From an uncultured Dehalococcoidia bacterium (GTDB taxonomy: Bacteria > Chloroflexota > Dehalococcoidia > Lucifugimonadales > GCA-2712585), in assembly GCA_958295715.1 (NCBI GenBank), contig OY282371.1:2093697-2157696 (forward strand): a stretch of 64,000 nt of DNA, written 5' to 3'. Made by a program: the position numbers and the translations under genes. Below the pieces are notes generated by a model. The model did no database searches. It was not told the origin of the DNA and worked only from the letters and a program-made list of their open reading frames with translations. Positions 35,075-44,281 of the stretch are shown piece after piece. The stretch's first letter is position 1. Every line of letters starts with the position of its first letter.

Positions 35075-36598
35075 CTAACCGCCCTTGGCGGCCCTCATCC
35101 AGGCGGCCACCCGCTCGCCAATCATAAAGCAGGTGGCGTTGGGGTTCACCCGCACGAGGTCGGGCATCACCGAGGCGTCGGCGACCCGCAGCCCCTCCAA
35201 GCCGTAAACGCGGCAGTACTGGTCAACCACGGCCATCGGGTCGGTGGCGACGCCCATCTTGCAGGTTCCGGAGGAGTGGTGACCCGTGGTGACGTTCTCA
35301 AGTATCCACCTGTCCAACGACTCCTCCGTGGCCATCTCCTCATCGTTGGGGGCCACCCGCTCACCGAGGACGCCTCGAAAGGCGGGACTCCCGGCCAGCT
35401 TGACGGCCAGGTGAACGCCTTCCCTAACGCGGGCCAGGTCCCACGGGTCATCCAGGTAGTTGTACTCGATATTGGGTGTCGGCGGCAGACCGGTGGAGGA
35501 GAGGGTCAGGCTGCCGGAGCCTCTGGCGTATTCGAGGCAGGCGCTCAGCCTGGTGTGGGGAAGGCCGTTAATCGTCCACCGGTTGTCGACGCTGATGGAC
35601 ATGTCGTCGGGGGTGGGCGAGCCGGTGGCGGTGTAGCGGAGGACCACCAGGCTTAGGAGGGAGTCCTTGGAAATCTCGGCGGCGTCGCGGAACATGACAC
35701 CCGCCACGGGATGGTTCCTCAAGTTCTGACCCACTCCCGGCAGGGGATGGACCACGGGCAGGTCCAGTTCCCGCAGGCGTTCCTCCGGCCCCACGCCGGA
35801 GCGCATCAGCAGCATGGGGGAACCGAAGGCCCCGGCGCTGAGGGCTATCTGCCTTCCTTCCACGCGAAAGGTCTCACCGTCGCACAGGACTTCGACGCCC
35901 ACGGCCCGCTTCCCATCGAAGAGGACGCGCTTGGCCAGGGCCTTGGGCCTAATGGTGAGGTTGAGCCGGTGGCGTATGGGGTCGAGATAGGCCATGGCCG
36001 CGTTCACCCTGACGCCGTTCACGTGGTTGTGGGGGTAGGCGCCAATGCCGGTGGCCCCGGGCAGGTTCACGTCGGGGCTTTCGGGAAACCCCTCCTCCAG
36101 GCAGGCGCGGTAAAAGGCCTCCACGTTTGCGGGCCAGTCGCCGCGGGGCACGCGGAGCACGGGGATGGGGCCATCCCGGTTATGGAAGTCGCCGCCGTAG
36201 TCCAAGTCCCGCTCAATCTTGAGGAAGTAGGGCAGGATCTTCTCGTATGACCACTCGGAGTTGCCCCAAGAGGCCCAGGAGTCCATGTCGTAAGGCGTGG
36301 CCCTCAGGAAGATGGAGCCGTTTATGGCGCTGGTTCCCCCCACGGCCTTGCCGGATGGCATGAGCATGGGGTCCTTCCTGTGCCCGTTGGCCCTGGCGGG
36401 GTAGTTGCGTACGTGGGGGTCGGAGAACCCGGCCATGACGCCGTAGCCCTTGGTGATGAGTTCGGGCGTGCGGTCGGGGTTGGGGTAGTCGGGGCCTTCC
36501 TCCAGAAGAAGGACTGAGCAGGCGGGGTCTTCGGAAAGCCTGGAGGCGATGATGGCCCCCGCGGAACCGGCCCCTACAACTATCACGTCGTATTGCAA
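35075..36598 (-). CDS. GMC-family FAD-dependent oxidoreductase (paralogue)
   Basis: A 507-aa GMC flavoenzyme, clearly homologous along its length to the one at 14452-15978. FAD motif VIVVGAGSAGAIIASRL, signature GGTSAINGSIFLRATPYDM, active-site HHSSGTCKMGVATDPMAVVD and the C-terminal VADASVMPDLVRVNPNAT. Substrate unknown. The start is TTG 36598, with GAGAGG about 10 bp upstream; no in-frame ATG extends or shortens it sensibly. Unlike the first copy it has no SDR neighbour. Confidence 0.9.
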   Translation of the reverse strand: MQYDVIVVGAGSAGAIIASRLSEDPACSVLLLEEGPDYPNPDRTPELITKGYGVMAGFSDPHVRNYPARANGHRKDPMLMPSGKAVGGTSAINGSIFLRATPYDMDSWASWGNSEWSYEKILPYFLKIERDLDYGGDFHNRDGPIPVLRVPRGDWPANVEAFYRACLEEGFPESPDVNLPGATGIGAYPHNHVNGVRVNAAMAYLDPIRHRLNLTIRPKALAKRVLFDGKRAVGVEVLCDGETFRVEGRQIALSAGAFGSPMLLMRSGVGPEERLRELDLPVVHPLPGVGQNLRNHPVAGVMFRDAAEISKDSLLSLVVLRYTATGSPTPDDMSISVDNRWTINGLPHTRLSACLEYARGSGSLTLSSTGLPPTPNIEYNYLDDPWDLARVREGVHLAVKLAGSPAFRGVLGERVAPNDEEMATEESLDRWILENVTTGHHSSGTCKMGVATDPMAVVDQYCRVYGLEGLRVADASVMPDLVRVNPNATCFMIGERVAAWMRAAKGG

Positions 36599-36663
36599 CT
36601 GGCGCGCCTCTCTGAGGTTTAGGGTTCTGGCTATGGGAATTCAGGCGGCTCCGCGGCCGGGCG

Positions 36664-37227
36664 TCAGCCCTTCTTGGAGCGGCCCTGAGCCTCCATGCGG
36701 GCGAGGATGTCGCGAATCTCGGTGAGAAGCCCGGCGGCTCCGCTCATACCCGCGCCGGCGGGAGTTGGCGACTGCTGTTCGCCGCTCACGACCTTCTGCC
36801 TCTGGCGCAGGATGGCGTCCCTGAGCTTGGTGGCGTCGACGACGCCTACCAGGTTCCCCTCGCCGCTGGAGTCCTCGCCCCCCTGGCCGGCCGTTTCCAC
36901 CCTCAGTCCCCGCAGCCCATAGTGCCGCATGAGGGGGCCATCGTGGAGCAGGACGTCGGTGACGCGGTTCAGAGGGATGGTGGCCTCTTTGCGGAAGAAG
37001 ACGCCTTTTCGTATCTCGAGGGCGTGGGCGGTCAGGCGCGCGGAGGTGCGGCGCAGGTACTCGGGGAAGTACCAGAGGCTGAACAGCAGGACGAAGGGGA
37101 TGAAGGGTATGCCCACGACGGTTATGAACATGATTAGGCTGATAAAGGCCCTGCCGTGGGAGGCGATTTTCGGGTCGAACTCCGCCTCCATAATGGTCTT
37201 GCCCGTCACGTTCCTGGGACTGCTCAT
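36664..37227 (-). CDS. Membrane protein with a bacterial PH (YdbS/DUF304-like) domain
   Basis: A 187-aa protein with a hydrophobic hairpin (ISLIMFITVVGIPFIPFVLL) near residue 35, then the bacterial PH-domain pattern LTAHALEIRKGVFFRKEATI, PLNRVTDVLLHDGPLMRHYG and LRGLRVETAG, and a hydrophilic tail ending in a charged helix (LLTEIRDILARMEAQGRSK). Such proteins sit in the inner membrane with the PH domain in the cytoplasm; function is generally unknown. ATG 37227 follows AGGAGAG. The next gene downstream is the GMC oxidoreductase, 65 bp away. Confidence 0.75.
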   Translation of the reverse strand: MSSPRNVTGKTIMEAEFDPKIASHGRAFISLIMFITVVGIPFIPFVLLFSLWYFPEYLRRTSARLTAHALEIRKGVFFRKEATIPLNRVTDVLLHDGPLMRHYGLRGLRVETAGQGGEDSSGEGNLVGVVDATKLRDAILRQRQKVVSGEQQSPTPAGAGMSGAAGLLTEIRDILARMEAQGRSKKG

Positions 37228-38326
37228 GGCGCTCTCCTAGCGGGCGCGGGCGGCGGGTTGGCCCGGCGCCGGCCCATGAAGGTTCGGACTATGATACCAC
37301 CATTCCGCCCCCTGAGCGCTCCCTGGGCTGGGGGTGTGTAACTGTTGAGGGCTGTTCATCCGAACCCCATCCTACCCCGGCGGCGCGCGGTCATCTGGGC
37401 GCAACGGGGCCGGGGTCTGCCTGCCCTTTTCCGTCATTCCTGCCGCCCTTTTTTCGTCATTCCCGCGTAGGCGGGAATCCATCCCCCGCCCCGCTGCGCT
37501 GGGCCAATCGCGATACGGCGCGCGCTCCCATCCGTCCCTCCCGTCATTCCCGCGCAGGCGGGAATCCAGGAAGGCCATATCGCGAAACGGCCAACGTGTC
37601 GCTCTCACGCCCTCCGGCCTAACCTGCGGCCCCAACCCGGAGTTCTGTTAATAGAAGACGATGGCGTTAGAGGGAATAGGGCAAGATGGATTCCCGCCTA
37701 CGCGGGAATGACGGAAAAGGGAGGCGGGAATCCATCCCCCAACGCAGAACCAACGCCCTTCAAAACTAAGTGGGCGCACGCGCCCTTCCCGCCTACGCGG
37801 GAATGACGGATAGGGAGGCGGGAATCCAGGAAGGCCATATCGCGAAACGGCCAACGTGTCGCTCTCACGCCCTCCGGCCTAACCTGCGGCCCCAACCCGG
37901 AGTTCTGTTAATAGAAGACGATGGCGTTAGAGGGAATAGGGCAAGATGGATTCCCGCCTACGCGGGAATGACGGATAGGGACGGATGGGAGCGCGCGCTA
38001 GGCGTCTCCCAGCGGGTGGGCGCCGGCCCGTTATGGCCGACTCTATGACGTGGATGTAGGCTTCCGTCATTCCCGCCTACGCGGGAATGACGGAGTAAGA
38101 GGGCGGGAATGCCGGATGGGGAGGCGGGAATCCAGCCCCCAACGCAGAACCAACGCTCTTCAAAACTAAGTGGGCGCACGCGCCCTTCCCGCCTACGCGG
38201 GAATGACGGAGTAAGAGGGCGGGAATGCCGGATAGGGAGGATGGTAGCCGCGCGCTAAGCGGCCAACTGATGAGACATCCCGCTAGGGCGTCTCCCATCG
38301 GGTGGGGGCAGAGGCCGAACGGCCGG
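37228..38326. repeat. 1.1-kb spacer packed with dRS3-like palindromes
   Basis: Contains at least seven copies of ATTCCCGC-N4-GCGGGAAT or a close variant (near 37459, 37546, 37690, 37785, 37950, 38069, 38185). Two copies of the core AACCAACGC...TTCAAAACTAAGTGGGCG occur at about 37748 and 38149. Open frames here translate the repeats (DSRLRGNDG-type peptides) and are not genes. A further short repeat, GGCGTCTCCCA-CGGGTGGG, occurs near 38000 and 38287. Confidence 0.85.
37556..37975. repeat. 160-bp direct repeat, period 260 bp
   Basis: 37556-37715 and 37816-37975 are essentially identical, from AGGCGGGAATCCAGGAAGGC through GGCGTTAGAGGGAATAGGGC to GCGGGAATGACGGA. Both copies start and stop in dRS3-like palindromes, consistent with recombination or transposition between them. 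Confidence 0.85.
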
Positions 38327-39235
38327 TTACATCATCCTTTGGATGATGCGCTCGGTGTGCTTCCTTTCCAGCCCCAAGTCTCTGAAGCCCAGGGGTCCGC
38401 CCTCGTTGAGCACGGGCTCCTGCTGGTCCAGGCTGGCGAGCTCCCTCTGGAGGAAGATGCCGGTGTAGATCTTGTCGCCCCACATCATGGCCTTCTCGCA
38501 GGCCGACTTCCAATCGCTGGGGTCGTGGCCCTCATCCTCCAGCTTCTTAACCCGCCCCTTGAAGAAGGCGTGGGTGTTGTCGAGGTTGAAGGTGACGCAG
38601 GGGCTGAAGACGTCGATGAGGGAAAAGCCCTTGTGCTTCACGGCCTGCTTTATCAAGTGGGTGAGGTGGCGCACGTCGCCGCTGTAGGCTCGGGCCACAA
38701 AGGTGGCGCCGTTCATTATGGCCGAAGTGATGGGGTTCACCGGCGGCTCCACGCTGCCGTAGGGGGTGCTCTTGGTCTTCATGCCGGTGGAACTGGTGGG
38801 GGACACCTGGCCGGTGGTGAGGCCGTAGATCTGGTTGTTCATCACCACGCAGGTCAGGTCCACGTTGCGGCGGGCGGTGTGGGTGAAGTGGTTGCCGCCG
38901 ATGCCGTAGCCGTCCCCGTCGCCGATGGTGACGATGACGTTCATCTCGTGGTTGCCCATCTTGGCGCCGGTGGCCACGGCCAGAGCGCGGCCGTGCAGGG
39001 TGTGCATCCCGTAGGCGTTGATATAGCCGGGGAGGTTGGAGGAGCAGCCTATGCCGCTCACCACCAGAAGCTCATGGGGTCTGAGGCCCATCTCGGCGCA
39101 GGCCCTCTGTAGGCTGTTCAGTATTCCAAAGTCGCCGCAGCCGGGACACCAGTCCGGGTCCACGGGTCCCTTGAAGTCCCTGGCGGTAAGGGGCGCGACC
39201 GAGCGGCCCTCCGCGACGTCGGTAGTGGTTGTCAT
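38327..39235 (-). CDS. korB: 2-oxoacid:ferredoxin oxidoreductase, beta subunit (KorB type)
   Basis: The TPP- and Fe-S-binding subunit of 2-oxoglutarate (or related 2-oxoacid):ferredoxin oxidoreductase. Visible motifs: CPGCGDFGIL with the first cluster cysteines, GIGCSSNLPGY with the third, TPP motif GDGDGYGIGGNHF, and SPCVTFN late in the chain for the fourth. Length 302 aa is typical. ATG 39235; it follows the alpha-subunit gene by 12 bp. The reversible enzyme feeds reduced ferredoxin or the TCA cycle. Substrate specificity is not decided by sequence alone. Confidence 0.9.
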   Translation of the reverse strand: MTTTTDVAEGRSVAPLTARDFKGPVDPDWCPGCGDFGILNSLQRACAEMGLRPHELLVVSGIGCSSNLPGYINAYGMHTLHGRALAVATGAKMGNHEMNVIVTIGDGDGYGIGGNHFTHTARRNVDLTCVVMNNQIYGLTTGQVSPTSSTGMKTKSTPYGSVEPPVNPITSAIMNGATFVARAYSGDVRHLTHLIKQAVKHKGFSLIDVFSPCVTFNLDNTHAFFKGRVKKLEDEGHDPSDWKSACEKAMMWGDKIYTGIFLQRELASLDQQEPVLNEGGPLGFRDLGLERKHTERIIQRMM

Positions 39236-39247
39236 TCTATCACCTCG

Positions 39248-41029
39248 TTAGACTACTACTTCCTGATAGGGAACAAAAACGTCCGTCTTCCCGGCCATGA
39301 CCTCGAGAACGCCGGTGGTGACGTGGTGGGGCATAAACGGCTCGCCGTCGTACTTGCGCACGTGGCCGTCCACCGAGACGCCGGTCTCGCTGCGCAGGTA
39401 TCTGTAGAATTGGCCGGAGTAGTTGTTTTCCACGATTATTATCTTCTTGGAGCGGGACAGGATTTCGGACACGGCGTCGGCCTTCAGGGGGACTATCCAC
39501 TTGATGGGCAGGTGGTTGGCGGTCACGCCCTCCAGCTTCAACTGCTCCACGGCCTCCTCGATGACGCCGTAGGTGGAACCCCAACCGACCAGGGTCACGT
39601 CGGCGTCTTCGGGTCCCTCCAACTCAGGGGCGGGAACGTCCTCGGCCACCAGCCGGAACTTGCGGGCGCGCTTCTCAACCATCATGCGCCGCTTGTGGGG
39701 GTTAGTGAACTCGTCGCTGATGAGGATGGAGTTTTCGTCGTGCTCGTCGGTGGCCACCACGTGAACGTAGCCCTCAAGACCGGGCAGGGCGCGGGGCGAT
39801 ATGCCCGTCTCCGTGTTCTTGTAACGCATATAGCCGTTGGAGGCCGTGGGCGTGGTGATAAGCTCTCCGCGGTCGATGACTGGGTGCATGTCGATAAGGT
39901 CCGGGTCCACGCTGAAGCGTCCCTCGGAGATGACCAGGTCGGATATGACTATGCCGGGGCACTGGGCCTTGTCCACCAGGTTAAACAGTTCGGGCATGGT
40001 GTTGAAGGCGTCAAGGCAGTCCTTGGGGGCGACGATGAACCGCTCGAAGTCGCCCTGGCTGGCGCCGAGTATCTGCCACAGGTCGCCCTGCTCCGACTTG
40101 GTGGGAACGCCGGTGGACGGGCCGGCGCGCTGTACGTCTATGAAAACAACGGGTATCTCCATCATGCCGGCGCTGCCCACGGCCTCAGTCATCAGGGCAA
40201 AGCCGCCGCCGGAGGTGGCGCACATAGACCGGCAGCCGGTGTGGGCCGCGCCAATGGCCATGTTCGCCACGCCTATCTCGTCCTCCACCTGGCGCACCAT
40301 GATGCCCAGCGTGCGGGCGTTAGAGGCCATCCAGTGTAGGACGCCGGTTGATGGGCTCATGGGGTAGGCGGAGTAGAACTTGACGCCGGCCGCCGCGCCG
40401 CCCATGGCCAGGGCGTCGTTGCCCGACCAGACGGCCAGGGGCTTGGAGCCTGTCGGCGCGCCCTGGGCGAACAGGGGGAAGTTGGCGTGGGTGTAATCGA
40501 AGCCTGCCCGGGCCATGGCCACGTTCTCGTCGACCACCGCCTGGCCCCGGCGCTGGAAGCGGAGAACCAGGCTCTCCTCCAGAGTCTCGAAGTCCATGCC
40601 CATGAGGGCGACCATGGCCCCCACCGCAACGGTGTTCTGGATGAGCCGGTTCCTGCTGCCGCCGGTAAGCTCCGACACCGGCATCGGGCAGAGGAACACG
40701 CCCTCCTTGGGGTTGTTTATCTTAATCCTGTCGCTGTTGAAGACTATCCGGGAGCCGGACTCCATTAGCCCAACGTGCCGGTCGGCGGTGTCCTGGTTGA
40801 GGCAGAGGAGGAGGTCTATCTTGTCGCCGTGGGTAAGCACCTCCTCGTCGCTGACGCGGACGGTCAAGAAGATGTGGCCGCCGCGGATGATGGACTGGTA
40901 GGCGTTGTAGGTGCTGAGGTGGAGGCCCCGCCGCACAAAGACCCTGGCCAGGATGTCCCCGGGCGTGGCAATTCCCTGCCCGGCTTCACCGCCGATGCTG
41001 AAGACGAAGTCGAACTTCCCTGAACTCAT
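39248..41029 (-). CDS. korA: 2-oxoacid:acceptor oxidoreductase, gamma-alpha subunit (KorA type)
   Basis: A 593-aa fusion of gamma and alpha domains, as usual for KorA. Residues ~1-190 form the gamma domain (SIGGEAGQGIATPGDILARV, NAYQSIIRGGH). The alpha domain follows with YPMSPSTGVLHWMA, the acceptor region VQRAGPSTGVPTKSEQGDL and C-terminal VGWGSTYGVIEEAVEQLKLE. Together with KorB it oxidatively decarboxylates 2-oxoglutarate or a related 2-oxoacid, reducing ferredoxin. ATG 41029 follows GAGGAGC. The korA-korB pair forms an operon without the small ferredoxin subunit seen in some archaea. Confidence 0.92.
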   Translation of the reverse strand: MSSGKFDFVFSIGGEAGQGIATPGDILARVFVRRGLHLSTYNAYQSIIRGGHIFLTVRVSDEEVLTHGDKIDLLLCLNQDTADRHVGLMESGSRIVFNSDRIKINNPKEGVFLCPMPVSELTGGSRNRLIQNTVAVGAMVALMGMDFETLEESLVLRFQRRGQAVVDENVAMARAGFDYTHANFPLFAQGAPTGSKPLAVWSGNDALAMGGAAAGVKFYSAYPMSPSTGVLHWMASNARTLGIMVRQVEDEIGVANMAIGAAHTGCRSMCATSGGGFALMTEAVGSAGMMEIPVVFIDVQRAGPSTGVPTKSEQGDLWQILGASQGDFERFIVAPKDCLDAFNTMPELFNLVDKAQCPGIVISDLVISEGRFSVDPDLIDMHPVIDRGELITTPTASNGYMRYKNTETGISPRALPGLEGYVHVVATDEHDENSILISDEFTNPHKRRMMVEKRARKFRLVAEDVPAPELEGPEDADVTLVGWGSTYGVIEEAVEQLKLEGVTANHLPIKWIVPLKADAVSEILSRSKKIIIVENNYSGQFYRYLRSETGVSVDGHVRKYDGEPFMPHHVTTGVLEVMAGKTDVFVPYQEVVV

Positions 41030-41451
41030 AAAGATGCTCCTCTTTCCTGCACTCGCATCGCGGCTCTAACCGCACCCGAACTCCCGGCCCTGAGCGCGCC
41101 TACGGCCCGGGCGTTTCCGTCTGCCCTTGCCATCCGCATCTGCTCCACTCTAGCAGGCGCTCCAAACCGTACTCTTCAAGGGTACTCTGAGAACGCCGCC
41201 CTTTGCCAAGGGAACGCAAACAAAATTCCGGCCTATTAACCGCCTCATCACTTTTATTATGTCTACCCGCCCCACAGTATACCGTTACCGCAACGGCTAG
41301 GCAACCAAAGGCCGCGGGGCGGGAGGCCGGGGCCTTCTGAAAGGCGTCCGCCCAGCCTCCATTCCCCGCGCCGTCGCGTTCATCCCCACCCCCCAAGAGA
41401 GATGGGTTATCCCTCAGGGAGCACAAAAATTGGAAAGGCCGAGGCTAGTCG
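41030..41451. other. Spacer upstream of korA, no gene seen
   Basis: 422 bp between glnII and korA, both on the minus strand. A 108-codon open frame (41100-41426) has no RBS and no protein-like features. An AT-rich patch around 41225-41285, including TATACT and CATAAT on the minus strand, may hold the korAB promoter but no complete -35/-10 pair stands out. Confidence 0.5.
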
Positions 41452-42459
41452 CTATTCCGTGTAGCCGCCGCAAACCGTTTCCATTATAAGTCGGGTGACC
41501 ACGTAGGGGTCCATGTTGGCGTTGGGACGCCGGTCCTCAATGTAGCCCTTCTGGTCCCGGTGCACCTGCCACGGAATTCGGACGGAGGCGCCCCGGTCCG
41601 ACACGCCGTAGCGGAACTCGGTGTAGGAGCAGGTCTCGTGCAGGCCGGTGAGCCGCTCCTCAATGGCGTGGCCGTAGTTGGCGATGTGCAGCTTGTGCCG
41701 GCGGCTCAGGGCCTCGGCGGCGTCAACGCAGGCCTGGTAGTCGTCGCGCATCTCTTTGGTGGAAAAGTTGGTGTGGGCCCCGGCGCCGTTCCAGTCGCCC
41801 CTAGCCGGCTTCGGGTACAGGGTGGCGTTAACGCCGAAGTCCTCGGCCACCCGGTAGAGGAGCCACCGGGCCAACCATAGCTGGTCCGCGACCTCAAGGG
41901 CGGGCAACGGGCCAATCTGAAACTCCCACTGGCCGGGCATGACCTCCGCGTTGATGCCGTCGATCTTGAGGCCGGCCGCCATGCACTTCTCCAAGTGGGC
42001 CTCAACAACATCCCGCCCGTGGACCTCGTCGTCGCCGACGCCGCAGTAGTAGCCGCCCTGGGGGGGCGGGTAGCCGGAGTCGGGGAAGCCCAGGGGCCGC
42101 ACGCCCTTAAAGAAGGTGTACTCCTGCTCTATGCCGAAAATCATCTCGTGGTCAGCGTACTTGGCCGCGGCCGCGGCGCAGGCGGCCCTGGTGTTGCTGA
42201 CGTGGGGCTCCAGGTGAGTGTCCAAGACCTCGGTCATCACCAGAAGGTCGTTAGAACCCTTGCGCACCGGGTCCGGCTTGGTCATCACCGGGCGCAGGAC
42301 GCAGTCCGAGTTGGACCCGTCCGCCTGGTTGGTGCTAGAGCCGTCAAAGCCCCAGATGGGCATCTCCTCCCCCGCCTCAACAATCTTAGTCTTGGAACGC
42401 ACCTTAGCCGTGGGTATGGCTCCGTCTATCCATATGTATTCCGCTCTGCCTGATGTCAT
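41452..42459 (-). CDS. Glutamine synthetase type II
   Basis: GSII, the eukaryote-like decameric form, joins ammonia to glutamate with ATP. The GSII signature WGFDGSSTNQADGSNSDCVL near the N-terminus, the catalytic-metal segment FGIEQEYTFF, NAEVMPGQWEFQIGP, and the ATP/glutamate site KPARGDWNGAGAHTNFST are all present, and the 335-aa length fits GSII rather than the ~470-aa GSI. ATG 42459 (MTSGRAEYIWIDG) is preceded by GAGGGAAG; the frame extends further upstream without support. It has its own promoter. In bacteria GSII is patchily distributed. Confidence 0.95.
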   Translation of the reverse strand: MTSGRAEYIWIDGAIPTAKVRSKTKIVEAGEEMPIWGFDGSSTNQADGSNSDCVLRPVMTKPDPVRKGSNDLLVMTEVLDTHLEPHVSNTRAACAAAAAKYADHEMIFGIEQEYTFFKGVRPLGFPDSGYPPPQGGYYCGVGDDEVHGRDVVEAHLEKCMAAGLKIDGINAEVMPGQWEFQIGPLPALEVADQLWLARWLLYRVAEDFGVNATLYPKPARGDWNGAGAHTNFSTKEMRDDYQACVDAAEALSRRHKLHIANYGHAIEERLTGLHETCSYTEFRYGVSDRGASVRIPWQVHRDQKGYIEDRRPNANMDPYVVTRLIMETVCGGYTE

Positions 42460-42542
42460 CTTCCCTCGAAACTCCTTGCGTCGTGATGCGCCTGCGCCGC
42501 CCATCCGCTTCGTGTGGGAAGGAACGCGCAAACTTGGCTACG

Positions 42543-42571
42543 AATATAGCAAAAATAGGCGCGCTGGGCAA
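42543..42571 (-). promoter_or_regulatory. Promoter of the GSII gene
   Basis: On the minus strand: TTGCCC (42571-42566), 17-bp spacer, TATATT (42548-42543), with TGC just before the -10 (extended -10). It lies about 85 bp upstream of the ATG. Confidence 0.65.
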
Positions 42572-42756
42572 CATAACGACAGCCCTTTCTGGCCTGCTAT
42601 AGGAACTGGACTGGGCCGGCCCACTATGCGACCGCGCCAACTAGATTCCTCACCCGCCGCCGACCAGGTGTGCTATCATCAGGAACGACCCCGGTAGGAA
42701 TAAACATGCGCCCATCGCCTCACCAGGTTGAATCAAACGCCAACAACGCCCTCGGC

Positions 42757-42967
42757 GTCCCACGCAGGCGGGAAGGGCGCGCGCGCCCACTTAGTTTTGA
42801 AGAGCGTCGGTTCTGCGGGGTAGGCTCTTCAGCTTCCTCCTCCGTCATTCCCGCGTAGGCGGGAAGGGCGCGTGCGCCCACCTAGTTTTGAAGAATGTTG
42901 GTTCTTCGTTCGGCGCTTCGGCCTCCCCCTCCCCCTCCCCCTCCGTCATTCCCGCGCAGGCGGGAAT
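42757..42967. repeat. dRS3-like composite elements upstream of the Fic gene
   Basis: A degenerate palindrome near 42757, full copies at 42847 and 42948 (ATTCCCGCG-N2-GGCGGGAA), and two cores with GCGCCCAC-TAGTTTTGAAGA-CGT/TGTTGGTTCT between them. Same family as at 17.0 and 37.4-38.2 kb. The 42460-43061 spacer otherwise holds only promoter or operator sequence. Confidence 0.8.
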
Positions 42968-42998
42968 CCATCTTCCCTCCCCGGCCCCGCGACGCGCT

Positions 42999-43047
42999 GC
43001 TATTAAGATTTATGTGGTAAAATTTTAATAGCCATGATTGCTATTAA
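42999..43047 (+). promoter_or_regulatory. AT-rich inverted-repeat region before the Fic gene
   Basis: GCTATTAA (42999-43006), TTAATAGC (43025-43032) and GCTATTAA (43040-43047) form an inverted pair plus a third half-site immediately before the start codon. The composition contrasts sharply with the GC-rich surroundings. It is a candidate operator; a related ~33-bp copy lies behind the gene at 44282-44314. Confidence 0.55.
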
Positions 43048-43061
43048 GGATTTTTAATCAA

Positions 43062-44225
43062 GTGCGGCGAGAAGCTACCGGCGAGTATCAGGTTACGTGG
43101 GTTGAGGGCGAGGCGGTCCGCGCCTTCATCCCAGCCCCACTGCCTCCGGACCCCCCGCTGGTCCTAGACGGGCCTCTCCAACAGTCCCTTGAGGCCGCGC
43201 TCCTAGCCTTGGGACGGCTGGACAGCCTTTCGGTTCTGCTGCCTGACCCGGACCTTTTCATCTACCACTACGTGCGCAAAGAGGCCCTCCTCTCATCGCA
43301 GATTGAGGGGACCCAGTCGTCGCTTTCGGAGCTTCTGAGCTTTGAATTCAAGAGGGCGCCCGGCGCGCCCACCATCGACGTCATAGAGGTGTCCAACTAC
43401 GTGGCGGCCCTGGAACACGGGCTGGAGCGGCTGCGAGAGGATTTCCCACTATCGAACCGGCTCATCAGAGATATCCACGGCGTCCTGTTGTCCCGAGGCC
43501 GCGGCAGCGACAAGTCGCCGGGGGAGTTCCGACGCTCTCAGAACTGGATTGGCGGGACGCGGCCGGGCAACGCCGTCTTCGTGCCGCCGCCGCCGTCGCA
43601 GGTGGAGGAGTGCATGGGGGCCTTGGAGCGGTTCCTCCACGACACCGGCGACGGCCTGCCCCTGCTGGCCCGGGCCGGGCTGGCCCACGCCCAGTTCGAG
43701 ACCATTCACCCCTTCCTCGACGGCAACGGGCGCGCCGGCCGGCTGCTCATCACCTTCCTGCTTCACCACGGCGGCGCCCTGCATGACCCCCTGCTGTACC
43801 TCAGCCTGTACCTGAAGCAGAACCGCTCCACTTACTACGAGTTGCTGGATGAGACGCGCCTCTCCGGTGACTGGGAGAAGTGGCTGGCCTTCTTCTTTGA
43901 AGGGGTGCGAACAACAGCGGAAGGGGCCGTGTCCACCGCCCAACGGCTGACGCGGATGTTTGCAGAGGACCGCGAGCACATCGGTAGGGCAGGCCGCCGC
44001 ACGGGGTCGGCCCTGCGGGTGCACCAAGCGCTGACGGAGTATCCAATTATCTCAATACCAATTATCTGCGAACGCACCGGCCTGTCCTTTCCATCGGTCT
44101 CCTCAACCATGAAGCTGCTGGTGGAAATGGGACTAGCGGAGGAGATAACGGGACGGCCAAGGAATAGATTCTTTGCCTATACTCAGTATCTTTCGATACT
44201 AAACGAGGGCACGGAGCCGGAATAA
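43062..44225 (+). CDS. Fic-domain protein with C-terminal winged helix
   Basis: A ~387-aa Fic/DOC protein. The N-terminal region carries the inhibitory helix motif SSQIEGTQ, matching (S/T)xxxE(G/N), so it belongs to the class with an intramolecular brake. The catalytic loop is HPFLDGNGRAGR (H-x-F-x-D-G-N-G-R-x-x-R), complete for AMP transfer to a target hydroxyl. The C-terminus (SIPIICERTGLSFPSVSSTM, then LVEMGLAEEIT) is a winged-helix segment. Targets unknown; such proteins are often autoregulated. Start is uncertain: GTG 43062 matches the family N-terminus, but TTG 43038 is in frame and overlaps the AT-rich repeat. Confidence 0.88.
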   Translation: MRREATGEYQVTWVEGEAVRAFIPAPLPPDPPLVLDGPLQQSLEAALLALGRLDSLSVLLPDPDLFIYHYVRKEALLSSQIEGTQSSLSELLSFEFKRAPGAPTIDVIEVSNYVAALEHGLERLREDFPLSNRLIRDIHGVLLSRGRGSDKSPGEFRRSQNWIGGTRPGNAVFVPPPPSQVEECMGALERFLHDTGDGLPLLARAGLAHAQFETIHPFLDGNGRAGRLLITFLLHHGGALHDPLLYLSLYLKQNRSTYYELLDETRLSGDWEKWLAFFFEGVRTTAEGAVSTAQRLTRMFAEDREHIGRAGRRTGSALRVHQALTEYPIISIPIICERTGLSFPSVSSTMKLLVEMGLAEEITGRPRNRFFAYTQYLSILNEGTEPE

Positions 44226-44281
44226 ACACGTTTATTTATGTAGGCGACGCGGTTATTAAGAGTTAGTAAATAACTACGCCT

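Noticed and set aside
37372-38298. Several small open frames in the 37-38 kb spacer
   Set aside because: They translate the palindromic repeats and recur with the repeat copies.
41100-41426. 108-codon minus-strand frame upstream of korA
   Set aside because: No ribosome-binding site, no recognisable motif, unlikely amino-acid pattern.
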